IMG/VR virus record: IMGVR_UViG_3300046722_000030
Span: 1 to 30,123 of that record
Source of the DNA: a virus
Length of the DNA stretch: 30,123 bases
Strand: one strand, 5' to 3'
Under the pieces are notes generated by a model. It ran no database searches. It was not told the DNA's origin and saw nothing but the letters and a program-made list of their open reading frames with translations. Positions 1 through 6,091 of the stretch are shown piece by piece. How positions within the stretch are numbered: position 1 is the first letter of the stretch; the number at the start of each line of letters is the position of its first letter. The position numbers and the translations under genes were made by a program.

Positions 1-1746
1 CAATTGCTGGAGCAGCGGACCTAGCACCGAGATGAACTCGCCACGGCGTTTCTTCTCCGCGTTCTCGTCCTGCTGGATCGTGCTGTCCGTTTCGATGTCC
101 AGCACGAATGATTTGGTACGACTGCCTTTGATGAACTGAAGCACCTGTTCGATGGTCGGCTTTTGCGCCAGCTTCTGGATCGCGTGGTTGGCACCTTCCT
201 GCACCTGTTGAAATTGCTGCATGGCCTGCTGGGCCGCCTGCGGGTTCTGCTGACCCATCTGCTGGATCTGCGGTGACTGCATCAGCATCTGCGCCTGCTG
301 TTGCTGCTGCTGCATCTGCTGCTGGATCTTCTCGATCTGCTTTCGGATCAGATCCTGGGTCGGCAGCTGGGTCTGCGACATCGCGATGATGGTTTCAGGC
401 TTGAACTTCTCGGTGATGATCTCGGCGGTGATCTCCACCATGTCGCGGGCGACGCGCACCATCTCACGCTGTTTGTCGCGCACGCGAACAGAGCCATAGT
501 CGGTCTTCAGCTCCTGGGCGCCCAGCGTCTCGTTGGGATCGGTCTCGCCGCGCATGATGTCGGACAGGCCGGTGATGGCGTAGATGTCATCAATGACTTG
601 CTTGCGCAGCGCCACCAGCGCCGTGATGGTCTGCGCGATCATGTCGATCGGCAGCCAGATGATGACTTCCTTGCTGCCGCCGAAGGCCGCCCAGTTGCTG
701 ATGGGGACGAGTACTCGTCCCGGCGTCTTGATCTTGATGGCGGCCTGGATAGCGTCGCTCAACTCGGCACCGCCAGCCGGGTAGAAGCCCTTGACCTCCA
801 GCGCATCACTGAGCGCATGAATGCGGCCCGTCAGCGTGTTGATCTCATCGAGCTGGTCCTGGTACTGCAGCGCGTCCGGCACCGGCACCAGTGAGCCACG
901 CTGCGTCGTGCCGTAGGCGGGCTTCGGGCAAGGGAAATAGTTTTGCAAGTCGAGGTGCGGATCGTCCTCGTCCAGGATGTCTTCGCAGCCCTTGGCGACC
1001 CAGATCACCCGCTCGCTGTTCTTGTCCCAGATCTCCCAGAACTTGGCGCGCTCGCGGTTGTCGGCGCCGCCAACGGAGCGGCTCTCCTTGTCGACGCTGT
1101 ACTCGGCCTTCTGGTATTCGTCGCCGCTGCTGTCGTGGAAACGCTTGCGGGCCTGCGTCCTGGTCAGGTAGCTCGCGCCAGCCACCCACCACACCTCGGT
1201 CCAATTGCGTGAGATGCTGTGCAGGAAGTCGCGCCTATTCTTGAACTCCAGGCAGACCTTCTCGTGCGAGTGATAGGTGTCGGCGTCGTCGTCCTTCTCT
1301 TCGTACCGGCACCACGGCACGCCGCGACCGTTCAGCGCCAGATCGTCGCGCACCAGGATCATGATGTCATCGATGCGGGCCAGATCGAACGCCACGATAC
1401 AGCACCGCTCGATTATCTCGGATGACTGCTGCGGCACCGGACGCCGGTCCTTGAACTTGGGGACGACGACCGGGATCGGCGGCTTGGCGTAGATGCTGGG
1501 CTTGATGACTTCCATGTTCGCCCAAAACATTTGAAACTGTTTGTCGCGGGCGAGGCCGGTCAGCCGGTCCAGGCTGGCATACAGCTTGTCGATCTTGTCG
1601 CAGTGATCGTTCCAATTCTTGTAGGCGTCTTCGCTCTCCTCCAGGATGTTCAGCCACGCCTTGGCTGATCCCTTGGGCTGCGCCGCTGGCGTGTACTCCA
1701 GATCGTCGTGGCGAAGATCCTCATCGTTCGGTTTGTCTTCAGCCAT
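1..1746 (-). CDS. Portal protein (3' end cut by window edge)
   Basis: Reading frame of 582 codons open from ATG at 1746 to the window edge, so the C-terminus is missing. The portal forms the dodecameric ring at the phage head vertex through which DNA is packaged and ejected. Support: position directly downstream of the large terminase, length, and a portal-like sequence with an N-terminal helical part, a middle part rich in W and charged residues (about residues 140-260), and a long helical C-terminal part. Residues about 475-530 are extremely glutamine-rich (runs such as QQQMQQQQQAQ), as in the C-terminal barrel/tail region of P22-type portals. The start overlaps the preceding small ORF by 8 bases (ATGGCTGA). 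No clear Shine-Dalgarno site, which fits translational coupling. The family call is inference from context and composition; no catalytic motif exists to confirm it. Confidence 0.8.
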   Translation of the reverse strand, partial: MAEDKPNDEDLRHDDLEYTPAAQPKGSAKAWLNILEESEDAYKNWNDHCDKIDKLYASLDRLTGLARDKQFQMFWANMEVIKPSIYAKPPIPVVVPKFKDRRPVPQQSSEIIERCCIVAFDLARIDDIMILVRDDLALNGRGVPWCRYEEKDDDADTYHSHEKVCLEFKNRRDFLHSISRNWTEVWWVAGASYLTRTQARKRFHDSSGDEYQKAEYSVDKESRSVGGADNRERAKFWEIWDKNSERVIWVAKGCEDILDEDDPHLDLQNYFPCPKPAYGTTQRGSLVPVPDALQYQDQLDEINTLTGRIHALSDALEVKGFYPAGGAELSDAIQAAIKIKTPGRVLVPISNWAAFGGSKEVIIWLPIDMIAQTITALVALRKQVIDDIYAITGLSDIMRGETDPNETLGAQELKTDYGSVRVRDKQREMVRVARDMVEITAEIITEKFKPETIIAMSQTQLPTQDLIRKQIEKIQQQMQQQQQQAQMLMQSPQIQQMGQQNPQAAQQAMQQFQQVQEGANHAIQKLAQKPTIEQVLQFIKGSRTKSFVLDIETDSTIQQDENAEKKRRGEFISVLGPLLQQL

Positions 1747-1897
1747 GGTGCGCCACCCAATAGTCCCGGTTTACATCGCCTTCCCGGCAGAACGAGAACC
1801 ATCGCTGCAAGTCGTGATCGATCATCGCATACAAAGGTATAGGCCGCCCCAACCGACACCGCGCCTTCCAGCGTCGCAGCGATGTCCGCTTCCGCAT
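1739..1897 (-). CDS. Small basic hypothetical protein, 52 aa
   Basis: A short ORF between the 84-aa gene and the portal. The ATG at 1897 overlaps the upstream stop as TGATG, and its own stop overlaps the portal start by 8 bases, so it sits in the coupled packaging operon with no spacing. An upstream in-frame start at 1963 would overlap the 84-aa gene by about 67 bases and is less likely. The protein is strongly basic at its N-terminus (RKRTSLRRWKARCR) and aromatic at its C-terminus. I recognise no family. It is supported by exact start/stop packing; without it a 150-bp hole would be left in an otherwise gap-free operon. Confidence 0.5.
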   Translation of the reverse strand: MRKRTSLRRWKARCRLGRPIPLYAMIDHDLQRWFSFCREGDVNRDYWVAHHG

Positions 1898-2151
1898 CAC
1901 TTCACCACGCGAACTGTGCGCTCCTCTTTTTCCTTCGCCTCTCGTCTGGCTTCGCTGAGACAATGCTCCACCATCTCCAACGCATGCATCAACTTTCGGG
2001 CGCTCTTCTTACAATTGTATGTGGATGAGCCATGATCACTGAATAGGATCGAGAACTTCAAATCGGCCACCTCCAGCTCAAGCTTGGCCAGATGCTCAAC
2101 AACATCCATTAAATAACTTGCCGTCGTTACGTTAACTGTCTTGTCACTCAC
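1897..2151 (-). CDS. Hypothetical helical protein, 84 aa
   Basis: The ATG at 2151 overlaps the large-terminase stop as ATGA, giving translational coupling. The predicted protein is largely alpha-helical: a leucine-rich amphipathic stretch (about residues 13-37) and a charged C-terminal helix rich in E, K and R (about 65-84), which suggests a small oligomeric or coiled-coil protein. It lies between terminase and portal, a place where phages often keep small accessory morphogenesis genes. The stretch has visibly lower GC than the terminase gene. I do not recognise the family. Confidence 0.6.
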   Translation of the reverse strand: MSDKTVNVTTASYLMDVVEHLAKLELEVADLKFSILFSDHGSSTYNCKKSARKLMHALEMVEHCLSEARREAKEKEERTVRVVK

Positions 2152-3512
2152 AGCTGCAACCCTCCACGACGTGGCTCCGGCGGTGGCGGGATTATCCAGC
2201 CCTCCTGCTTCGGCACCACAACTTCACGGATCTTCGCGCCCTTCCAAGCCAGCGCCAGATAGCGAAAGGAGGCCGCCGGATGTGCTGTCCAGTCGTGAAC
2301 GTCACTGGCTCTGAAGGCCTTCTTCTCATCATCCCATTCTCTTCTGTATTGTTCCAGCGCCGCAATGCCTGTTTCCTCGGTGCGGGTGTGAAACACGCAC
2401 AGCGGCAGCAGCCTGCGCGCCGCGTTGATGCCGTCCTGGAACGAGGCGAACGTCACCAGCATCGGGTTCAGGCGGAAGCCCTGCATGGTCTCGACGCGGG
2501 TCTTGCCGGAGCCCCACTCCTTCACCTTGGCATCGTGCGGCACATAGTCGGTGCCGTGCTTCCAGCCGTACTTGGCGCAACGCTGCTCGATCACCTCGGC
2601 GAAATGCTCGACACCGACGCCACTCGCCGCGTAGTGATCGAGCAGCACGACCTGGGCGCCCTGGGTCTGGAAGAACCAGATCGAGGTGTCGTCGGTGACG
2701 CCAATGTCCCAGGCGCAATCGACTGGCTCTGCCGGGTCAGCCTCGACCTCCAGCACGCGGCCCTCGTTGCGCACTTGCGCCATCTCCAGCGCGAAGTACG
2801 CGCCCAGGATCGCAGCGTTCCAGTCGCAGAAGTACTCCTGGCGATATTGCGCGGTGCCGACGTCGACACCGTACAGCGCCTGATACTCCCTTAAGGTTTC
2901 GGCAAGAGCTTCTGCGCTGACTGCGCCGGTATCTTCGGCGGTGAGCAACTCGGCGAACCACTCGCGTGACTGAGTGGCATGGTGAAACATTTCGAGCGCA
3001 TGATTGCGTCCCCGGGGAGTAGAGATGAACGTCGCCCAGCCGTTGTTCTCTTCGACCATGGGCCGGTGGTAGGCCCACGCTGACGGGTTCGCCAGCGCCC
3101 ATTCGCTGTAGACAATTCCGGCAGTGCCTGCGCCGGTTGTGGCGTCGTATCGATCACTGCCAATGACTTGCCATGTGGATTTGTTTTTGAAACGGATGAA
3201 CATGGAGTGATCGTTAACGCTGTCTCGAAACTCTTCGGGGAATGCCTCATCGATGCGTCGTCGTCCGGTGTGTGCATTGACTGCTGTCCATATTGCTTTA
3301 CGGCCCTGCTCAAATTCGGGGAGGCAATGCCAGTAATTACCAACTCGTTCCGTCGCCGCGATCATGGTGTTGTGCAGACAGACGTCGTCCTTACCGGCAC
3401 GACGATGCCACACCGCCATCGCTCGCTTGCCGCCACCGCGCAGATAGCGCCACAGGTTCATCTGGTGATGCCGTGGCGTCCAGCCGTTGTGCGGCAGCAT
3501 GATGTCGATCAT
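2148..3512 (-). CDS. terL: Terminase large subunit (packaging ATPase-nuclease)
   Basis: The motor that translocates and cuts concatemeric phage DNA at the portal. Visible motifs in 454 aa: Walker A-like WHRRAGKDD (about 35-43), Walker B GIVYSEWA ending in the catalytic acid (132-139), and the coupling motif FISTPRG (162-168). The RNase H-like nuclease follows, with acidic residues at WDIGVTDDT (268-276), PHDA (325-328) and VHDWTAHPAASFRY (405-418). Length and domain order match the family. ATG at 3512 is coupled to the upstream 36-aa ORF by ATGA; an internal ATG four codons later is possible. The stop overlaps the next gene the same way. Packaging strategy (cos, pac or terminal repeats) cannot be read from this gene alone. 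Confidence 0.95.
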   Translation of the reverse strand: MIDIMLPHNGWTPRHHQMNLWRYLRGGGKRAMAVWHRRAGKDDVCLHNTMIAATERVGNYWHCLPEFEQGRKAIWTAVNAHTGRRRIDEAFPEEFRDSVNDHSMFIRFKNKSTWQVIGSDRYDATTGAGTAGIVYSEWALANPSAWAYHRPMVEENNGWATFISTPRGRNHALEMFHHATQSREWFAELLTAEDTGAVSAEALAETLREYQALYGVDVGTAQYRQEYFCDWNAAILGAYFALEMAQVRNEGRVLEVEADPAEPVDCAWDIGVTDDTSIWFFQTQGAQVVLLDHYAASGVGVEHFAEVIEQRCAKYGWKHGTDYVPHDAKVKEWGSGKTRVETMQGFRLNPMLVTFASFQDGINAARRLLPLCVFHTRTEETGIAALEQYRREWDDEKKAFRASDVHDWTAHPAASFRYLALAWKGAKIREVVVPKQEGWIIPPPPEPRRGGLQL

Positions 3513-3619
3513 GGCGAGCCCGCGAACGGCGCAATCAAGAAAACATAAAACACCGCGCCCACGACCGCCGCGCTAACAACGACGCCAGCAACGCCGCCTA
3601 TCAACACCGCACTGTTCAC
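3509..3619 (-). CDS. Single-pass membrane microprotein, 36 aa
   Basis: GTG at 3619 overlaps the stop of the putative small terminase as GTGA, and its own TGA overlaps the large-terminase ATG as ATGA, so it exactly fills the 100-bp gap between two real genes. The peptide is one hydrophobic helix: VLIGGVAGVVVSAAVVGAVF followed by YVFLIAPFAG and a very short tail. No family is recognised. A membrane peptide between the terminase genes is odd; it could be a small holin-like or inner-membrane factor. The perfect double overlap is the main evidence for reality. Confidence 0.6.
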   Translation of the reverse strand: MNSAVLIGGVAGVVVSAAVVGAVFYVFLIAPFAGSP

Positions 3620-3855
3620 TTCTTGCCGCCCTCCAAAATATTTCTGATTGTAATTCTTATGTCGCCGCCGTCCTCGCCGCTGACCGGCTGCACCGGCTTG
3701 CCCCAGCCGCGTTGCAGCAGCAAATCGCTGGCGCGCAAGCGCAGCTCTTCGTTCGCGCCGCTGTCCATGATGCCAGCGATAGTCTGTATAGCGCGCACCG
3801 TGTGATTGCGCGCCAACGAACGCGGATCGGCAATTCGTTCTTTCTTTTTCGTCAA
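3616..3855 (-). CDS. Putative small terminase-like protein, 79 aa
   Basis: Lies just upstream of the large terminase, where the DNA-recognition subunit is normally encoded. The only start in frame is TTG at 3855, because a TGA lies five codons upstream; it overlaps the previous stop as TTGA, so translation probably depends on coupling. The protein has a basic N-terminus (TKKKERIADPR), a helical middle (TVRAIQTIAGIMD, LRLRASDLLLQRG) and a WGKPVQPVSGEDGG stretch common in small alphaproteobacterial phage proteins next to terminases. No HTH is obvious, so the terminase-subunit role is inferred from position only. The neighbouring 77-aa HTH protein is the alternative candidate. Confidence 0.55.
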   Translation of the reverse strand: MTKKKERIADPRSLARNHTVRAIQTIAGIMDSGANEELRLRASDLLLQRGWGKPVQPVSGEDGGDIRITIRNILEGGKK

Positions 3856-4076
3856 TGTCTTAAGGGGTCACCCCCTCCTTGTTCCAGCCTGTCGACGCGA
3901 TCGGTCAATCGCGACACCATGATGCTCAATTCCGAGATCTGCTCGTCGCGTTTGTTGAACTCGGCCAACAACATAGCCTCCAGTGCATCCTCGGCGGCCC
4001 GCAGCGCAATGTAGACGTCGTTGCGCAACTCGATCAACGCGCTCTCGATCAGCGGCCTTATTTTTCCCTCGCTCAC
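3852..4076 (-). CDS. Coiled-coil hypothetical protein, 74 aa
   Basis: A longer open frame extends to 4298, but that part overlaps the HTH gene and reads as low-quality R/G/A-rich sequence. I place the start at GTG 4076, five bases after a GGGGGA Shine-Dalgarno site; a second GTG four codons upstream is possible. The product is almost entirely helical, with heptad-like spacing in the C-terminal half (ISELSIMVSRLTDRVDRLEQ), predicting a coiled coil. It is coupled to the next gene by TTGA. Function unknown; a small oligomer in the packaging operon is a reasonable guess. Confidence 0.6.
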   Translation of the reverse strand: MSEGKIRPLIESALIELRNDVYIALRAAEDALEAMLLAEFNKRDEQISELSIMVSRLTDRVDRLEQGGGDPLRH

Positions 4077-4144
4077 GCTATCCCCCACAGCAAAAAGCGC
4101 GCATTGCCCTGGCGGACAATACGCGCCCTTGCCTGCGGCGACAA

Positions 4145-4378
4145 TTACTGCTGCGGCGGTCGCTCGCCGTGTTCGATCATCGAATTGAGCAGCAAGGCCT
4201 CGGCTGGCCTGACCTTGGTATCCCCGGCGATCATGCGGCGCAGCGTGCGCTCGCTGCGGCCCAGGAATTGACCCAGATAGGACTGCGTCACCTCCCACTC
4301 GATGGCGATCATCTTGAGCTGCGAGCCCCTCATGGTGCGCTTCTTCAGCCAGTCTGAACTACCGTTTTTCAAGACCAT
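4145..4378 (-). CDS. Helix-turn-helix DNA-binding protein, 77 aa
   Basis: ATG at 4378 is preceded by GGAGGGG at 5-base spacing. The central part reads as an XRE-like HTH: MIAIEWEVTQSYLGQFLGRS (helices 2-3 region, about 23-42) followed by ERTLRRMIAGDTKVRPAEAL, in which the SERTLRRM helix would be the recognition helix. Rhizobial genomes contain many such short HTH proteins. It begins 10 bases before the upstream 32-aa membrane ORF ends. It could be a transcription regulator of this operon or the DNA-recognition part of a packaging complex; position does not separate these. A 68-base gap follows before the coiled-coil gene. Confidence 0.75.
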   Translation of the reverse strand: MVLKNGSSDWLKKRTMRGSQLKMIAIEWEVTQSYLGQFLGRSERTLRRMIAGDTKVRPAEALLLNSMIEHGERPPQQ

Positions 4379-4467
4379 CGCTGCCCCTCCATATGCGCGG
4401 TGATGAGGCTACCGATAACGAACAGCACGAACGCCACCAGTAGAATACCTCCTGCTATTTCAAGCAC
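4369..4467 (-). CDS. Membrane microprotein, 32 aa, first gene of packaging operon
   Basis: GTG at 4467 follows a perfect AAGGAGG Shine-Dalgarno site with 5 to 6 bases between, the strongest ribosome site on this side of the window. The peptide is one transmembrane helix (IAGGILLVAFVLFVIGSLI) with a short hydrophilic tail, and it overlaps the HTH gene start by 10 bases. Promoter P1 lies about 33 bases upstream. The strong ribosome site, promoter and overlap argue for a real gene. Function unknown. Confidence 0.65.
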   Translation of the reverse strand: MLEIAGGILLVAFVLFVIGSLITAHMEGQRWS

Positions 4468-4499
4468 TAAAACCTCCTTATCATAAGTTGCGATGGCCT

Positions 4500-4528
4500 T
4501 ACTTAGGCCAACACGGCACCCATGTCAA
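4500..4528 (-). promoter_or_regulatory. Promoter P1 for the packaging operon
   Basis: On the minus strand: TTGACA (4528-4523), a 17-base spacer, and TAAGTA as -10 (4505-4500). The spacer contains GGGTGCC and TGGCC, the same core seen in P3 and P5, so this is a member of the repeated promoter family in reverse orientation. The predicted transcript starts near 4493 and reads AAGGAGG then the GTG of the 32-aa ORF. Confidence 0.7.
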
Positions 4529-4545
4529 TCTGGCCGAGACAGCTG

Positions 4546-4575
4546 TTGACGAGGGATGCCAAGCTGACCTAATGC
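4546..4575 (+). promoter_or_regulatory. Promoter P2, divergent from P1
   Basis: TTGACG (4546-4551), an 18-base spacer carrying GATGCCAAGCTGACC, and TAATGC (4570-4575). It is a weaker family member with the spacer one base longer. Its -35 lies 18 bases from that of P1, so the two promoters stand back to back. Predicted start near 4582, about 20 bases ahead of the ATG at 4602. Confidence 0.6.
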
Positions 4576-4601
4576 TATGCCATCAACAATGGAGTGCTGA
4601 C

Positions 4602-4925
4602 ATGGTCAGGATCACCAACATTCTGCTGCTCGACCCCAGCGTAACCGAAGGCCAGATCGGGATGATCCCGTTCTGGATCGATCCCGGCGACAAGCGCCCG
4701 GCGAAGGAGCAGCTCAACGAACACTACGCCCACGGCGGCGGCTGGGATCCGCAGCCCGGCTTCACACTGAACCAGAAAAACGGGGCACTGAAATACCCCG
4801 GCGATCCGCCACTGCTGCCGCTGGCGGCGCTGCGGCTGCGCGACGAGCTGATCGCGATCTACCCCTACGGCTACGTCTGCATCGTCCAGCCCGACGGCAA
4901 GTTCGAAGCCTGCCGTATGGATTGA
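4602..4925 (+). CDS. Hypothetical protein, 107 aa
   Basis: ATG at 4602 is preceded by GGAG at 8-base spacing and sits about 20 bases after the predicted P2 start. An in-frame extension to 4488 would run back through both promoters and is rejected. The sequence has a hydrophobic start (ITNILLLDPSV), a Gly/Pro-rich middle (HYAHGGGWDPQPGF) and a C-terminal beta-rich part (LIAIYPYGYVCIVQPDGKFE). It looks like a compact folded protein but I recognise no family or catalytic motif. The stop is embedded in a 16-bp palindrome and is followed at once by the P3 palindrome. Confidence 0.7.
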   Translation: MVRITNILLLDPSVTEGQIGMIPFWIDPGDKRPAKEQLNEHYAHGGGWDPQPGFTLNQKNGALKYPGDPPLLPLAALRLRDELIAIYPYGYVCIVQPDGKFEACRMD

Positions 4926-4937
4926 CTTATAAGTCAA
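4922..4937. promoter_or_regulatory. Perfect 16-bp palindrome, possible operator
   Basis: TTGACTTATAAGTCAA is perfectly self-complementary and overlaps the stop of the 107-aa gene. It directly abuts the larger P3 palindrome and itself contains a TTGAC half. Size and symmetry fit a dimeric repressor site. No second copy was noticed. Confidence 0.45.
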
Positions 4938-4976
4938 TTAGGCCAGCTTGACATGGGTGCCAAGCTGGCCTAATCC
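4937..4976 (+). promoter_or_regulatory. Promoter P3 inside a 14-bp-arm inverted repeat
   Basis: Left arm ATTAGGCCAGCTTG (4937-4950) and right arm CAAGCTGGCCTAAT (4961-4974) are perfect complements around a 10-base centre. The -35 TTGACA (4948-4953), a 17-base spacer and the -10 TAATCC (4971-4976) lie across the repeat, so the same DNA can be promoter, operator and, as RNA from upstream, a strong hairpin. The next gene starts at 5005. Confidence 0.7.
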
Positions 4977-5004
4977 TTGTCTATCGCAACCACAGAGGTG
5001 ACCA

Positions 5005-5328
5005 ATGACCACCAAGACCACTCCCCTCGACAGCGGCTCCACTGATTTCGGCTTCACTGACCAGAAAGGCCGCGCCTGCGGCTACTCCTGGGTCATCACC
5101 CAGGTCGTCTATGACCGTCCCACGACCTGGGGCAGCTTCGGCAAGCTCTTCGATATCGCCGCCAACGCCCCTGTCGTTCAGCTGGTCAGCAGCCCCACCC
5201 GCGACGGCAAGGGCTACGGCCCAGCCTTCAACCGCGTCATGTGCCGCACCCTGGAGGAAGCCCGCCAGCTTGCGGTCAAGCGCGCCGACGCCTCGCGCAA
5301 GCGCGACGTCAAGAAATTCTGCAAATAG
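5005..5328 (+). CDS. Hypothetical protein, 107 aa
   Basis: ATG at 5005 follows AGAGGTGACCA; the same GGTGACC leader precedes the genes at 5406 and 16268, so these promoter-proximal genes share their ribosome site. The protein has a Ser/Thr/Gly N-terminus, a beta-like middle (GYSWVITQVVYDRP), and a basic C-terminus (KRADASRKRDVKKFCK), which may bind nucleic acid. Monocistronic between palindromic promoter elements P3 and P4. No family recognised. Confidence 0.7.
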   Translation: MTTKTTPLDSGSTDFGFTDQKGRACGYSWVITQVVYDRPTTWGSFGKLFDIAANAPVVQLVSSPTRDGKGYGPAFNRVMCRTLEEARQLAVKRADASRKRDVKKFCK

Positions 5329-5332
5329 CCTA

Positions 5333-5370
5333 TAGGCCAGCTTGACACCCATGTCAGGCTGGCCTAAACC
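5333..5370 (+). promoter_or_regulatory. Promoter P4 inside a 15-bp-arm inverted repeat
   Basis: Arms TAGGCCAGCtTGACA (5333-5347) and TGTCAgGCTGGCCTA (5352-5366) match at 14 of 15 positions around a CCCA centre. The -35 TTGACA (5342-5347), 17-base spacer and TAAACC (5365-5370) overlap the repeat. It begins 5 bases after the previous stop and lies 36 bases before the next ATG. Confidence 0.65.
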
Positions 5371-5405
5371 ACCTCTACTGAACCCGTCCAACCAAGGTGA
5401 CCAAC

Positions 5406-5702
5406 ATGACCAAGACCAACCTGACTGCCACCATCGATGCCTACGGCGAACTGAAGGCGCAGATGGCCGAACTGGCGATCCGCGAGAAGGCGCTGAAGGA
5501 GGCGCTGGCTGACCTCGCCCCCGGCGCCTACGAGGGCGACTGGTACCGGCTGTCGATCTCGCAGGCGGACCGCGAGACGCTCGACATGGCGGCGGTGCGC
5601 GAGAAGCTTTCGCCGCAGTTCATCGCCGCGCACACCAACGTCACCCCGGTGCGCACGCTCAAGGTCGCCGCCCGTTCGGGCAAGCGGCTGGCGGCAGCGT
5701 GA
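5406..5702 (+). CDS. Conserved phage hypothetical protein, 98 aa
   Basis: ATG at 5406 follows AAGGTGACCAAC; the in-frame GTG at 5397 is part of that ribosome site and is not chosen. The N-terminal half is a helix with coiled-coil character (ELKAQMAELAIREKALKEAL), followed by a compact part with DWYRLSISQADRETLDM and AVREKLSPQFIAAHT. I recall this layout from small proteins in several alphaproteobacterial phages, without known function. The stop overlaps the GTG of a 23-aa membrane ORF. Confidence 0.75.
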   Translation: MTKTNLTATIDAYGELKAQMAELAIREKALKEALADLAPGAYEGDWYRLSISQADRETLDMAAVREKLSPQFIAAHTNVTPVRTLKVAARSGKRLAAA

Positions 5703-5770
5703 GCTGGCCAGCCGCAATCGTCCTCGGGATCCTCTTCATCCTGCTGCTGGATATGCTGGATTATCGCTAA
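5699..5770 (+). CDS. Membrane microprotein, 23 aa
   Basis: GTG at 5699 overlaps the preceding stop as GTGA. The peptide is SWPAAIVLGILFILLLDMLD plus two residues: a single hydrophobic helix with acidic residues near the end. It is the third tiny membrane ORF with a GTG start in this window, and the second in a GTGA overlap. A palindrome follows immediately after its stop. Too short to assign to a family. Confidence 0.45.
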   Translation: MSWPAAIVLGILFILLLDMLDYR

Positions 5771-5775
5771 TTTTG

Positions 5776-5804
5776 GGTGCGGTAGGCTGCCAGCCTACCG
5801 CACC
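5776..5804. terminator. 29-bp near-perfect palindrome (terminator or operator)
   Basis: Arms GGTGCGGTAGGCTG (5776-5789) and CAGCCTACCGCACC (5791-5804) are exact complements around one central base. It lies 5 bases after a stop and 31 bases before the next ATG. As RNA it folds into a very stable hairpin, but no U-run follows, so a classical intrinsic terminator is not certain; an operator is an alternative. Confidence 0.5.
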
Positions 5805-5835
5805 TCACCCTTCAGATCAAATCAGGAACACCCCC

Positions 5836-6030
5836 ATGACCGCCATGACCCAGACCACGCCCACCGCCGTCGTCATCCGGCTTGCCAAGATGAACGGCAC
5901 CCTGCTGCGCCAGGAGATCCCCTACGACGACGCCACCACCCAGGCCATCGCCAGCGCCGTCATCGAGATGATCAGCTTTGGCATGTCGATGGATGTCGGC
6001 GACATGATCACGGTCACCGCCAGCCCCTAA
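5836..6030 (+). CDS. Hypothetical protein, 64 aa
   Basis: ATG at 5836 follows CAGGA at about 8 bases; the in-frame extension to 5773 would be read through the palindrome and is rejected. The protein is small and acidic, with a beta-like start (TAVVIRLAKMNGTLLRQEIP) and a helix (QAIASAVIEMISFG) ending in DVGDMITVTASP, a plausible compact alpha/beta fold. No family recognised. It ends the left plus-strand block, facing the minus-strand operon across a hairpin. Confidence 0.6.
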   Translation: MTAMTQTTPTAVVIRLAKMNGTLLRQEIPYDDATTQAIASAVIEMISFGMSMDVGDMITVTASP

Positions 6031-6031
6031 C

Positions 6032-6079
6032 GGGGGTTGCATTTAGGGGGTTGGGGTTAGGCCTCTAAACGCAACCCCC
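6032..6079. terminator. Bidirectional hairpin between convergent genes
   Basis: GGGGGTTGCATTTAG (6032-6046) pairs with CTAAACGCAACCCCC (6065-6079) at 14 of 15 positions; the odd pair is A-C in plus-strand RNA and G-U in minus-strand RNA. It fills the 61-base gap between convergent stops at 6030 and 6092. No long U-run is present. Confidence 0.55.
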
Positions 6080-6091
6080 AAACCCAACCCC

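Noticed and set aside
200-330. CAG-rich tract as a microsatellite or regulatory repeat
   Set aside because: It is the coding sequence of the Gln-rich portal region, with codon mixing (CAG/CAA/ATG) that shows protein-level selection.
4488-4601. Upstream extension of the 107-aa gene from 4488
   Set aside because: It would be translated through both divergent promoters; ATG at 4602 has a ribosome site and fits the predicted P2 start.
6032-6061. Possible G-quadruplex in the convergent gap
   Set aside because: Only three runs of four or more G are present; the fourth is GG. The inverted repeat explains the G/C symmetry.
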